Source of the DNA: Ligilactobacillus pabuli
Lineage (GTDB): Bacteria > Bacillota > Bacilli > Lactobacillales > Lactobacillaceae
Direction: 5' to 3'
Length of the DNA: 34,786 nucleotides
NCBI RefSeq assembly: GCF_022836475.1
Contig: NZ_BQXH01000021.1
Span: 644-35,429, forward strand
Shown here: positions 1 through 7,352 of the stretch, piece by piece
Layout of the letters: every line of letters begins with the position of its first letter
Position numbering within the stretch: the stretch's first letter is position 1
The notes under the pieces: model-generated
Told to the model about the DNA's origin: nothing
Seen by the model: the letters and a program-made list of their open reading frames with translations, nothing else
Database searches by the model: none
Made by a program: the position numbers and the translations under genes

Positions 1-293
1 TTGGGCGTTACGATGTAACTCGTAGCATGTCTCGTCCAGGGACACCATATGATAATGCGCCAATGGAACGTTGGTGGAATGAGTTCAAGTTGCGCTGGAT
101 GGATCGTCATCCGATGCCTAAAACCTTTGAAGAGCTTGTAAAGCTGGTTGAAGAAGGGATTGAATACTTCAATCACCACAATCGCTCAGCACAAAGAAAC
201 GGCCTCACTCCAGATGAATACTGGAATGAAGCCGCTTAGAAATAGATTCAATTTTATATTATTTCATTTGTTAACTTGACAGGGCGTAGTACA
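1..293 (+). mobile_element. IS3-family element, right end
   Basis: This is the transposase 3' end plus 54 bp of non-coding end sequence. The right boundary is placed at 293 because identity with the inverted copy at 34576-34677 stops exactly there. At that point the outer sequence, read inward, starts TGTACTACGCCCTGTCAAG, giving the TG...CA ends usual for IS3 elements. The left end lies outside the window, so no target duplication can be checked. Confidence 0.8.
3..239 (+). CDS. IS3-family transposase (OrfB), C-terminal part, cut by window start
   Basis: The reading frame is open from base 3, so the gene begins outside the window; the ATG at 27 is only an internal Met. The residues read GRYDVTRSMSRPGTPYDNAP followed by MERWWNEFK. 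This is the end of the IS3-family rve integrase domain, with the DNAxxE segment carrying the last catalytic Glu of the DDE triad. The tail NGLTPDEYWNEAA is the usual IS3 C-terminus. The protein would cut and join the ends of its element. The stop codon lies 54 bp inside the element's right end. Family assignment is firm; the subgroup (IS150- or IS3-like) cannot be decided from 79 residues. Confidence 0.9.
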   Translation, partial: GRYDVTRSMSRPGTPYDNAPMERWWNEFKLRWMDRHPMPKTFEELVKLVEEGIEYFNHHNRSAQRNGLTPDEYWNEAA

Positions 294-312
294 GAGTTCA
301 GGTCTTTTTCTA

Positions 313-2292
313 TTAATATTCTGCTAGTAAGCTCCGCAACATTTTGACATTTTCTTTCAAACGAGCACCAATATCAGTATCCGCCACCGATTTACGGTGA
401 ACTTCATGGTTCACGACCCGTCTGGCCGACACAATGTCCGTTCCATTTACGATCGAGTCTTCCTTCGAAGTAAACGGATGATGTTCAACTAATTGTAAGC
501 CATATGAATTATACAGCAGCGTATAGCCCCCAAACCCAGTCGTTGGCTGATAAGCCTTGGAGTAGCCGCCATCAATCACTAACATCTTGCCATTGGCCAT
601 AATGGCATCATGTCCTCGTTTGACAGGGGTATGACCATTGACCACGTGTCCGTCGCTTGGATCTAGGCCAAATTCTTTCAACAAAATATCGACAAATCCT
701 TCATCATGCCGCAACTTAAAGTATGGATTCCGGACTTCTTCATGGGTGGCCTTATCCTTGATAAAGTACCGTTCAAAAGTCGTCATGGCTTCTTTACCAA
801 ATAATGGTGAAATTGGTCCTTGCCACAAGTACCAAATCAAATCTGCCGCACTATGGTCATCACCACACGGGTCGTTATATGCGTGTCGAACCTGTTGATC
901 AAATAAGTCGACCAGTTGCTTCCCGCGATATTCCTTGCCATGGTATTTAAACGGCAAAAATTCGCCCTTCGCAGTGACTGGCATACAACCGTGCAACAAC
1001 AAATTATTGTTATAGCACAGGTACATACTGCCCTTGTTGACCAAGAACTTCAGGTGGCGTTGTAAACTCTTGGAATCAATAAATGACCGCAGCAATCCGC
1101 TGATCAGCTCTTCTTCTTCGGCCGTTAGTTTGCCTGGGTCTTTTGGATCGATCAAATCAAAACAGGTATTAGTCAGCTGATAAGTCTTTCCCGCCAACTG
1201 GATCGTTTTTTTATCATAGTCGACCTTCGTTAATAGCGCCCGGTCTGCCATGTTAAAATCAGGTTCACGCGCAATCGTCCGAATTTCCAGCTTAAACTGC
1301 ATGATCGCCACTGCCTGCTGAATTTGCGTTAATTGTAGGCCCTCGCCGTCAAAATTAAAGGAATCACCTTCCACTAACTTGGGGCGGAAAGCCGGGTTGT
1401 CACCATAGTTTTCTTCCGCAAAACGCGTGAGATGACGTAAGCTAATGCCATAAGCATCTTCGATCGTGGCTAAGTTGTTATAACGCGCACTGATTCGCAA
1501 GAGATTTAACATACAGAGCGCTGACCCGGCCGAAGCCCCGATCCACAACATATCATGGTTACCCCACTGGATATCCACTGAATGGTACGACATTAAACGG
1601 TCCATGATCAATTCCGGATGTTCACCTCGGTCATAAATATCACCCAAAACGTGCAAATGATCGACCACTAACTGCTGGATCGTGTAACAAGTTGCAATAA
1701 TAAACTCATCGGTCACGCCCATCGAAACCAAATTTTTCATCAGTTGGTCCAAGTAGCTGCGCTTATCAAAGACTTGTGGGTCAGTATACAGTAATTCTTC
1801 GGTGATATAGGCGAAATTAGGCTCCAGCGCCTTTCTGACCTTAGAGCGCGTGTATTTAGTCGACACAAACTGCAACAACTCTAGTAGTCGTTGAATCGTG
1901 TCTAAATACCATTGTTCTAATGCCCCATCTTCATCTTGTTCTAACTGGTGTTTCTTATACTCCAGTTTGTCTTCTGGATAATAAATTAAGCTGGCAAAAT
2001 TTTGCAGCCGCTTCGGTGTTAATCGACCGCCAAAAATTGCGGTAATTTTATTCTTAATATTCCCTGACCCATTACGTAAAATATGGTCAAACGCTGCGTA
2101 TTCTCCATGCAGATCACTGACAAAATGTTCTGTGGCTTTCGGCAAATGCAAAATTGCTTCTAAGTTCATAATTTCAGTGATCACAGCTTCTTTAGTGGGG
2201 AATCTTTCTTCCATTAAATCCCGTAAATACTTCTGTTCATTCGTTGGTTCTTCGTCTCTAAATTGGTTTAGCTTTTTAACGCCCTTTGCCAT
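313..2292 (-). CDS. fbp: Fructose-1,6-bisphosphatase, class III (Firmicutes type)
   Basis: The 659-residue protein hydrolyses fructose-1,6-bisphosphate to fructose-6-phosphate, a cytosolic gluconeogenic step. Length fits the long class III enzymes (about 640-670 aa), which belong to the metallophosphoesterase fold and differ from classes I and II. Visible metal-site motifs, in order, are SDLHGEYAAF near residue 58, GDIYDRG near 218, WGNHDMLW near 244, and NGHTPVKRG near 550. The ATG start has a GAGGTAA ribosome site on the minus strand about 2301. The gene stands alone. Its 3' end is only 20 bp from the IS end at 293 and no terminator lies between them, so the native downstream sequence was probably displaced by the element. 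Confidence 0.95.
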   Translation of the reverse strand: MAKGVKKLNQFRDEEPTNEQKYLRDLMEERFPTKEAVITEIMNLEAILHLPKATEHFVSDLHGEYAAFDHILRNGSGNIKNKITAIFGGRLTPKRLQNFASLIYYPEDKLEYKKHQLEQDEDGALEQWYLDTIQRLLELLQFVSTKYTRSKVRKALEPNFAYITEELLYTDPQVFDKRSYLDQLMKNLVSMGVTDEFIIATCYTIQQLVVDHLHVLGDIYDRGEHPELIMDRLMSYHSVDIQWGNHDMLWIGASAGSALCMLNLLRISARYNNLATIEDAYGISLRHLTRFAEENYGDNPAFRPKLVEGDSFNFDGEGLQLTQIQQAVAIMQFKLEIRTIAREPDFNMADRALLTKVDYDKKTIQLAGKTYQLTNTCFDLIDPKDPGKLTAEEEELISGLLRSFIDSKSLQRHLKFLVNKGSMYLCYNNNLLLHGCMPVTAKGEFLPFKYHGKEYRGKQLVDLFDQQVRHAYNDPCGDDHSAADLIWYLWQGPISPLFGKEAMTTFERYFIKDKATHEEVRNPYFKLRHDEGFVDILLKEFGLDPSDGHVVNGHTPVKRGHDAIMANGKMLVIDGGYSKAYQPTTGFGGYTLLYNSYGLQLVEHHPFTSKEDSIVNGTDIVSARRVVNHEVHRKSVADTDIGARLKENVKMLRSLLAEY

Positions 2293-2445
2293 CCTAATTA
2301 CCTCACAAATTTCCCCTAGTTTTTTCGTTTAAAAGTCAATACAACTATGATATTACTTATAATAAGCCTTTTCAACCGTTTACTATCCGCACTTGCTCAG
2401 AAAAAAAGATGAAAAACTGGTCTAACGGAATTATTTGCACGAAGG

Positions 2446-2474
2446 TTACAATTCAATAACATAATTGGTATAGT
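2446..2474 (+). promoter_or_regulatory. Extended -10 promoter for the L,D-transpeptidase leader
   Basis: TTACAA (2446-2451), a 17-nt spacer and TATAGT (2469-2474) preceded by TGG give an extended -10 promoter. Transcription would start near 2481, leaving a leader of about 240 nt before the TTG start at 2719. The -35 is weak; the call rests mainly on TGGTATAGT. Confidence 0.5.
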
Positions 2475-2479
2475 AAGGT

Positions 2480-2700
2480 AGTCCGGAAAAATAACCAGCT
2501 CGCGGTGATTTTCTTAATTTTTTGGTTAGCTCAGCGCTTCTCGCTATTAAGTCACGCGAACTTGCTGTATCCTTAAGATAGGGGATTGTTTTCTGCCACC
2601 CTGGCTAACGTCCCCCATCATTCCTATTAACTGCACTTTTAAATTGCTTAAATCTGCTTGACCGAGCAGCAGCGGCTCAAAAGCTGCTTAATTCAATGCT
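2480..2700 (+). other. Long structured leader upstream of the L,D-transpeptidase, unidentified
   Basis: No gene fits here. The clearest fold is a two-part hairpin: 2577-2585 pairs with 2611-2619 (8 of 9 pairs), enclosing GCCA (2595-2598) with TGGC (2602-2605). TAACCA near 2491 can pair with TGGTTA near 2522. Just before the ribosome site, CTGCT (2654-2658), AGCAGC (2668-2673) and GCTGCT (2683-2688) offer competing pairings. I do not recognise a known riboswitch, T-box, 6S RNA or SRP RNA. It may be a regulatory leader or an independent small RNA. Confidence 0.3.
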
Positions 2701-2718
2701 CAGAAAGGTGTTTTACAT

Positions 2719-4131
2719 TTGAAAAATAAAAAACTATGGCTAGTTCTTGTCTTACTAGTCCTCGTCATCGGCGGCAGCTACTACGGCTGGCACGCAACTC
2801 ACTTTGCCAAACAAACCGTCGTTCAGGGTGTTCAGATTGGCAAGCTCAGCTATAAAAAAGCCGACGCTAAAATTAGCGCTAATCTAAAAGAGCCGACTTA
2901 CTCATTAACTGACCCGAAAACTAAGCAGGTTCTTTACCATGGAACTTTAAAAATCGCTGCTAGTCATGCGTATCGGAGTGAATTAAAGGACTTGCTCCAT
3001 CAGCGCTGGCTGCATCCTTTTGCTAATCACGCTGCTCCCGCGAAAAAGGCCAGCATTTATGATAAAAAGACTGCCATGGCTAGTCTAAAGAAACAAACTG
3101 ACCAAATTGATCAAACCATCGAGCAGCTCAATCAAAGTCGAACTGCCCCACAAAATGCACAAATTACGGTCACGGACGGAACTGCTAGTTTGAAAAAGGC
3201 TGTCGCTGGCAACCAAATCGATACCGCCGCTACCACGGCCAAACTAGCCCAACAACTGGATCCAAATACAACGCCCCAGCAAAAAATCAGCGTTGTCTTG
3301 AAAAAGCCAGCTTGGACCGGCAAGTCTGCCTACGCTGACTTACAAAAAAAGCTCGACCAAAAATTTAAGTACACTGTCATGGGAAAAACTGAAACGACCC
3401 CCGTCAAGGACGTCTTAAAAAGCGGTCAGGTCACTGCAGCCGGCAACAAGTTCGATTTGACTCCGAGCTTAAACTATATTCATCAAATTAATGAAAAATA
3501 TGCCTTAGCCGGTGCGTCGACCGCTAACTTCACCACTGTGCAGGGGCAAAAAGTTTCTTTTGAGAATACCCAAGGTACACTTGGCTGGCAGCTCCAGGAA
3601 TATAATGAAGGTCAGCATTTACAAAAGGAATTGCTAGCTGACAAACTTGAAATAACCGCCAAAAACATTAACAATACGGATCAAAAATTCGATAAAACTA
3701 ACCTAGATGCGGTCAAGAAGGTCAATCATATTGAAATCGACTTGACCAACGAGCAACTTTATTTAGTTGAAAATAACAAAATTGTCCAACAAACGCCGGT
3801 CAATACTGGCTCACCTAAGGTCAATATTGCGACACCAACTGGTTACTACTACATTAAGTGGCGCAAGGCTCCGATGACCATGCGCGGAACATCAAATGAC
3901 GGCAGTAAATACAGTTCTTACGTACCCCAAGCGATGGACCTGACGGATGACGGAATTTTCATCCACTCGGCTCCTTGGGTTCCTAAAACTACTTTTGGTA
4001 ATCCTAAAGTTCGCTATCAACAGGGTTCTAATGGTTGCATCAACGTGGCACCCGCTGCGATGGAGAAACTTTTCGCTCGTAGTCCACAGGGAATGCCCGT
4101 GATCGTCTATGGCGATGGCCTGGCATCATAA
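2719..4131 (+). CDS. L,D-transpeptidase (YkuD domain) with N-terminal membrane anchor
   Basis: The 470-residue protein is a cell-wall enzyme forming 3-3 cross-links or attaching groups to peptidoglycan stems outside the membrane. Residues 5-22 form a hydrophobic signal anchor after MKNKK. About 35-330 is a lysine-, alanine- and glutamine-rich stalk with VQIGKLSYKKADA, like the PG_binding_4 domains often found before YkuD in lactic bacteria. The YkuD domain spans about 338-467, with His416 (IHSAPW) and catalytic Cys440 (SNGCINV). The start is TTG with AGAAAGGTG 8 nt upstream; no ATG suits better. The gene is monocistronic, with an unusual leader upstream and the structured repeat starting right after its stop codon. 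Substrate specificity cannot be read from sequence. Confidence 0.88.
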   Translation: MKNKKLWLVLVLLVLVIGGSYYGWHATHFAKQTVVQGVQIGKLSYKKADAKISANLKEPTYSLTDPKTKQVLYHGTLKIAASHAYRSELKDLLHQRWLHPFANHAAPAKKASIYDKKTAMASLKKQTDQIDQTIEQLNQSRTAPQNAQITVTDGTASLKKAVAGNQIDTAATTAKLAQQLDPNTTPQQKISVVLKKPAWTGKSAYADLQKKLDQKFKYTVMGKTETTPVKDVLKSGQVTAAGNKFDLTPSLNYIHQINEKYALAGASTANFTTVQGQKVSFENTQGTLGWQLQEYNEGQHLQKELLADKLEITAKNINNTDQKFDKTNLDAVKKVNHIEIDLTNEQLYLVENNKIVQQTPVNTGSPKVNIATPTGYYYIKWRKAPMTMRGTSNDGSKYSSYVPQAMDLTDDGIFIHSAPWVPKTTFGNPKVRYQQGSNGCINVAPAAMEKLFARSPQGMPVIVYGDGLAS

Positions 4132-4252
4132 GATTACAGAGCGGAGCAAAGCGTTTAGTTCCCAAGCATATCGGATTCCACCTTTAATGCGCATTCGGCA
4201 TTGAAGGTGGACTTGGATAAGCGGAAGGAACTGCTTTGAGTAGCTCGACTAA
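4132..4252 (+). repeat. Structured ~120-bp intergenic repeat, copy A
   Basis: This is the first of two tandem copies and begins at the base after the TAA of the L,D-transpeptidase gene. The box ACAGAGCGGAG starts at 4136 and the end motif is CGACTA. The outer stem pairs CAAAGC (4147-4152) and AGTTCC (4157-4162) with GGAACT (4227-4232) and GCTTTG (4233-4238), leaving GTTT as a 4-nt bulge. The inner stem pairs 4178-4190 with 4198-4210: 13 bp, one G-U. Between them ATATCG faces GGATAAGC. Compared with copies B and C, the paired bases change together. Confidence 0.85.
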
Positions 4253-4377
4253 GATTACAGGGCGGAGTGAGGCGTTTAAGAGGCGAACATTATCGTAACC
4301 TGACCTTTAATGCGTTCTTGGCATTGAAGGTCGGGAGGGGGATAAGCAGGATCTCTTGCCTCACGCAGTTCGACTAA
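4253..4377 (+). repeat. Structured ~120-bp intergenic repeat, copy B
   Basis: This copy directly follows A. The outer stem is GTGAGGC (4267-4273), bulge GTTT, AAGAG (4278-4282), paired with CTCTT (4353-4357) and GCCTCAC (4358-4364). Its sequence differs from copy A but it pairs perfectly. The inner stem pairs GACCTTTAATGC (4302-4313) with GCATTGAAGGTC (4321-4332) and extends three more pairs outward. Conserved single-strand motifs include CATTATCG and GGATAAGC. The bidirectional terminator at 4380 follows at once. Confidence 0.85.
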
Positions 4378-4379
4378 GC

Positions 4380-4428
4380 AAAAAAAGCCTCATTAGTGAG
4401 AAACAACTCCACTAATGAGGCTTTTTAA
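4380..4428. terminator. Bidirectional rho-independent terminator
   Basis: A perfect 17-bp stem, AAAAAGCCTCATTAGTG (4382-4398) with 4410-4426, has an 11-nt loop and A/T tracts on both sides. It ends the L,D-transpeptidase/repeat transcript and can also stop leftward transcripts. Confidence 0.92.
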
Positions 4429-4458
4429 GTGTCAATGTTTCACGTGAAACATTGACAC
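4429..4458. other. parS centromere site (ParB binding), left
   Basis: The core TGTTTCACGTGAAACA (4436-4451) matches the Firmicutes parS consensus and is a perfect 16-bp palindrome. The palindrome extends to 30 bp (4429-4458), which is longer than parS needs. ParB/Spo0J would load here to gather the origin and recruit SMC. It lies about 7 kb left of the dnaN-proximal origin. parA and parB are not in this window. Confidence 0.92.
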
Positions 4459-4492
4459 AGAGAAATGGATAAAACCAATACCTTGGAACTCA

Positions 4493-4541
4493 AAAAATAA
4501 AGAAACGCAGCTAAAAATTTTAGCCGCGTTTCTTTATTTTT
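4493..4541. terminator. Terminator of the XRE antitoxin gene (bidirectional)
   Basis: The stem 4493-4508 plus 4510-4515 pairs with 4519-4524 plus 4526-4541, 22 bp with one A/C mismatch. A/T-rich arms serve both directions. It overlaps the stop codon of the leftward gene ending at 4540. Confidence 0.88.
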
Positions 4542-4791
4542 AAACCGGAACCAAGCCTATTTTTAATTTTAATCCTTTAGCATACCTGTTCAAGGTCTTT
4601 AATGTTGGTACAGATTCCAACATTTCAAGCTTAGCGACTTGCGATTGTTTCATGCCAATTCGCTCGGCTAGTTCTTGTTGTGACACATTCTTCCTAACAC
4701 GTTCAGCATACAATTCAGCCATCATATCAATCATGAATTTTTCATCTGTTGGAATGGAAGAAAAGCTTGTTTCTAAATCTGCTAATCGCAT
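4540..4791 (-). CDS. XRE-family HTH protein, HigA-like antitoxin without intact toxin
   Basis: The protein has 83 residues. The helix-turn-helix lies at about 38-65: SQQELAERIGMKQSQVAKLE is the classic XRE recognition unit. Short HTH proteins of this kind are antitoxins of HigBA-type systems, where the toxin gene comes first and overlaps the antitoxin. Here the 87 bp upstream, in another frame, still encode what looks like the end of such a toxin (see 4782-4868), so the operon is broken. The ribosome site is GAAGGGAAGGAGA on the minus strand, a few nt before the ATG. The gene may now act as a stand-alone repressor or counter an incoming HigB. Exact family is inferred, not proven. Confidence 0.75.
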   Translation of the reverse strand: MRLADLETSFSSIPTDEKFMIDMMAELYAERVRKNVSQQELAERIGMKQSQVAKLEMLESVPTLKTLNRYAKGLKLKIGLVPV

Positions 4792-4868
4792 GATTCTTTC
4801 TCCTTCCCTTCTAACCAGTTTTCTAATAGCGTAATCGCGTGTTCAATTTGTCTTTTGTCAGTTTTATT
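4782..4868 (-). pseudogene. C-terminal stub of a HigB/RelE-type toxin
   Basis: Between stop codons, this frame reads NKTDKRQIEHAITLLENWLE followed by GKEKESCD. It overlaps the XRE start codon by 10 bases. The pattern K-T-x-K-x-x-I-x-x-A followed by a basic/acidic tail is typical of the last helix of Gp49/HigB toxins, which sit immediately before HigA. A stop codon (TAA) directly precedes it, and the sequence further upstream is the end of a different gene. Only about 28 codons remain, without the catalytic part. The assignment rests on a short match plus gene order. Confidence 0.5.
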
Positions 4869-4885
4869 TTATCACTTTAATTACT

Positions 4886-5173
4886 TTAGTCATGCGTTAT
4901 ATTTGATTCCAATCCTGCATCCAAGCCCAGCAATTGTTCTAATTCTTCAAAGCTAGTTGCTTCAGGTAGTTCTTTTTCACCTGACAAATCTGCTATTATT
5001 TCCCGAAAGGAATCCTTTAAATCTCGGTTAGGAAAAGAATCAGACAAGCCTTCATTAGCAACCATAGTTAAAACCAAGCGCACAAAACCTGCTATTGTTA
5101 GTCCATGAATCGCTAAAACATCTTTGGCTCTTTCCTTAGTATCACTGTCAATCCTAACTTCAATTTTTGCCAC
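4886..5173 (-). CDS. RelB/DinJ-family antitoxin, orphan
   Basis: The protein has 95 residues from the GTG at 5173, placed by the ribosome site GCGAGGTGA five nt upstream. The frame stays open to 5260, but the extra 29 codons have no ribosome site and do not look like the family. The N-terminus AKIEVRIDSDTKERAKDVLA followed by GLTIAGFVRL is the ribbon-helix-helix of DinJ/RelB antitoxins, which dimerise, bind their own promoter and neutralise a YafQ/RelE RNase. The C-terminus is acidic, as expected for toxin wrapping. No toxin gene follows; the next sequence is the HigB-like stub and the XRE gene. It is therefore an orphan, or part of a composite ruin of two systems. Confidence 0.75.
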   Translation of the reverse strand: MAKIEVRIDSDTKERAKDVLAIHGLTIAGFVRLVLTMVANEGLSDSFPNRDLKDSFREIIADLSGEKELPEATSFEELEQLLGLDAGLESNITHD

Positions 5174-5269
5174 AACTATCACCTCGCAACTGTTGTCTAC
5201 CCATCGACGTGTAAAATTAAAGATATTATTTATCAATTGTGATATCATCTGACAAAACAATAATTTTCC

Positions 5270-6466
5270 TTAGGCTTCAGCCTTTAGTTTCATAATATCT
5301 CGGGCAATCATCAGCTCTTCGTTGGTTGCTAAGCGCAAAACAGCGACCTGTGATTCTGGCGTTGAAATAACCCCATCGAAGTTCTCATCGTTTTTAGCAG
5401 CGTCATATTTAATTCCTAAATATGCCAAACGATCCATGATCAACTGGCGCACTGGGCTAGAGTTTTCACCAATTCCTGCAGTAAAGACGATGCCGTCAAC
5501 GCCGCCCATTTCGGCAATGTATTCACCGATATATTTGACCACATTTTTAACAAAAATATCAACGGCTAAACTGGCCCGTTTGTCGCCGGATTCCTTAGCT
5601 TCCAACAGATCTCGCATATCAGACGAAATGCCCGATACCCCTAACAGACCAGACTTATGATTCAAAATATCCAGCATTTCATCCATCGAGTTGATGTTTA
5701 GCTTCTCCATAATATAACCCAATAATGACGGATCAACATCCCCTGAGCGAGTGGCCATCGTTAACCCAGTCAACGGTGTAAAGCCCATCGAAATATCAAA
5801 GGATTTGCCGCCCTTCACGGCACAGATCGACGACCCGGCACCCAGATGACACGTGATCAATTTCAAGTCAGTGACTGGCTTTCCTAGTTTGTCAGCAGCT
5901 AATTGTGAAACATACTGGTGACTAATTCCGTGCGCACCATAACGACGAACACTGTAGTCTTGATACCATTCGTATGGTGTGCTGTACATGTAGTTTACTG
6001 CCGGCATTGTTTGGTGGAAGGCTGTGTCAAACGAAGCAACTGCAAAGGCATCTGGTAAAATTTTCTTGAAGGCTTTGATTCCCATTAAATTAGCTGGATT
6101 ATGCAGTGGTGCCATATCAGCGATCTCATCAATGTGCTTGATAACTTCATCATCAACAACGACTGAACCCTTAAAGTACTCGCCACCAGCCACCACGCGA
6201 TGACCAACTCCTGTGATTTCCGTCAACTCTTGCACGATTCCCAAGTCTTTTAACAAGAAAGTCAACCGGTCAACAGCAACCTGATGATCTGGAATTTCTT
6301 CTGCTTGTTCATACTTTTTGCCGTCACCGTACTTAATTTTAATTTTCGAACCAGCGATCCCGATCCGGTCAACCAAACCATCGGCCAATTCTTTTTCCTC
6401 CGGCATCACTAACAATTTAAACTTCAAGCTTGAACTGCCTGAATTAATGATCAATAATTTTTCCAT
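5270..6466 (-). CDS. ackA: Acetate kinase
   Basis: The 398-residue enzyme interconverts acetyl phosphate + ADP and acetate + ATP in the cytosol, giving ATP from pyruvate or phosphoketolase metabolism. Motifs of the ASKHA fold are clear: INSGSSSLKFKL at 6-17, GHRVVAGGE near 87, CHLGAGSS near 206, MGFTPLTGLTMATRSGDVDP near 227 and FTAGIGENS near 329. Length fits the family (about 395-400). The ATG has GAGGAGA about 10 nt upstream. A cre-like box lies 54-71 bp before the start, so CcpA control is likely. The gene stands alone; no terminator is obvious between its stop and the DinJ-like gene. Confidence 0.97.
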   Translation of the reverse strand: MEKLLIINSGSSSLKFKLLVMPEEKELADGLVDRIGIAGSKIKIKYGDGKKYEQAEEIPDHQVAVDRLTFLLKDLGIVQELTEITGVGHRVVAGGEYFKGSVVVDDEVIKHIDEIADMAPLHNPANLMGIKAFKKILPDAFAVASFDTAFHQTMPAVNYMYSTPYEWYQDYSVRRYGAHGISHQYVSQLAADKLGKPVTDLKLITCHLGAGSSICAVKGGKSFDISMGFTPLTGLTMATRSGDVDPSLLGYIMEKLNINSMDEMLDILNHKSGLLGVSGISSDMRDLLEAKESGDKRASLAVDIFVKNVVKYIGEYIAEMGGVDGIVFTAGIGENSSPVRQLIMDRLAYLGIKYDAAKNDENFDGVISTPESQVAVLRLATNEELMIARDIMKLKAEA

Positions 6467-6519
6467 CTTTGTTTGTCTCCTCCTCTAAAATATTCAATTA
6501 CTTTTCTAACATACATTTT

Positions 6520-6537
6520 AAAGAGAACGTTTTCAAA
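6520..6537 (-). promoter_or_regulatory. cre-like CcpA site upstream of ackA
   Basis: Read on the minus strand, TTTGAAAACGTTCTCTTT matches WWTGNAARCGNWWWCAWW at all but two fixed positions. It lies 54-71 bp before the ackA start. A possible promoter (TTGAGT, 18 nt, TACAAT) lies just upstream of it. In Bacillus subtilis ackA is activated by CcpA; the sign here cannot be read. Confidence 0.55.
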
Positions 6538-6787
6538 TTGTATACAACTTATTACACATAACTCAACTGGCATTTTAAACACTTTGAAAGAAACGACGTC
6601 TCCCCCTCTGGCCGAACTAAACACATCTTTGCCAGAATTATGTAAGCAAATCTGCTATGATATCAGTAACAAATTCACTAAAAAGGATTCAACGTGCTTC
6701 GTGTGCCGAATATACGAAATTTTCACAAAAGAAAAAAGCTGGCTAAGCAAGCAAAGATTACTCAATCTACATTACTGTCATTGAACA
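6538..6787. other. Intergenic region without a supported gene
   Basis: This stretch between ackA and the GNAT gene has no convincing coding frame. A 103-codon plus-strand frame (6473-6784) has no ribosome site, runs through the ackA cre/promoter region and resembles no family. I see no strong hairpin. It may hold decayed coding sequence. Confidence 0.5.
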
Positions 6788-6818
6788 TAGTACGATTTGT
6801 TAGTACTTTTATTAGTAC
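6788..6818 (+). promoter_or_regulatory. Three TAGTAC hexamers upstream of the GNAT gene
   Basis: TAGTAC occurs at 6788, 6801 and 6813, that is at 13- and 12-bp steps, 26-56 bp before the start codon. The spacing of roughly one helix turn or slightly more could suit a regulator binding one face. No such regulator is known from the sequence. Confidence 0.25.
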
Positions 6819-6843
6819 AACTATCCTATATTAAGGAGAAAAC

Positions 6844-7305
6844 ATGGAAATTAACATTAAAACCTGTACAGCCTTCACCAAACAACATTATAACCTGTTA
6901 CTTTCAGCGGACCCTAATCAAGAACTAGTAGATAACTACTTACCACGTGCTCTTTGTTTTGAAGCAATCTATCACGATCACTTAGTAGGAATCTTGGTGC
7001 TTTTGCCAACTCATCCTGAAACTCTAGAAATTGTTAACATTGCTGTTATTTCACCCCAAAGAAATCAAGGAATTGGTCGACAACTCTTGGCCTTTGCCGA
7101 AAAATATGCAGGCACTCACAATTACAAATGTCTTGAAATTGGAACTGGAACAACCAGTTTTGGCCAGCTCTATCTTTATCAAAAGTGTGGCTTTCGAGTA
7201 TTTAGTGTAGACCAGGATTTCTTCACCCTGCATTATGCTGATGAAATTGTAGAGAATCACCTAGTCTTAAAGGACATGCTTCGATTGAGGAAAGTTCTTG
7301 CTTAA
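6844..7305 (+). CDS. GNAT-family N-acetyltransferase
   Basis: The 153-residue protein is a single GNAT domain that would transfer an acetyl group from acetyl-CoA to an amine. Motif A, VISPQRNQGIGRQLL at about 68-82, holds the Q-x-x-G-x-G/A pyrophosphate loop, and motif B is LYLYQKCGFRV at about 109-119. The C-terminal half, with DFFTLHY, resembles Bacillus YvbK-like acetyltransferases more than GNAT toxins. The ATG follows TAAGGAGA. Three TAGTAC hexamers lie just upstream (6788-6818). A Phd/YefM-like gene starts 47 bp after its stop and may be co-transcribed. The substrate is unknown. Confidence 0.85.
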   Translation: MEINIKTCTAFTKQHYNLLLSADPNQELVDNYLPRALCFEAIYHDHLVGILVLLPTHPETLEIVNIAVISPQRNQGIGRQLLAFAEKYAGTHNYKCLEIGTGTTSFGQLYLYQKCGFRVFSVDQDFFTLHYADEIVENHLVLKDMLRLRKVLA

Positions 7306-7352
7306 CAACTAAGACTTGAATTTTCAAATGTACACCAAGGAGATAACTTGCT

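Noticed and set aside
2580-2620. AGGGTGG on the minus strand, T-box-like
   Set aside because: The T-box core needs AGGGTGG(N)ACCGCG with an antiterminator and a gene in the same direction; neither is present.
6473-6784. 103-codon open frame between ackA and the GNAT gene
   Set aside because: No ribosome site, starts over the ackA ribosome/cre region, and the composition does not resemble a protein family.
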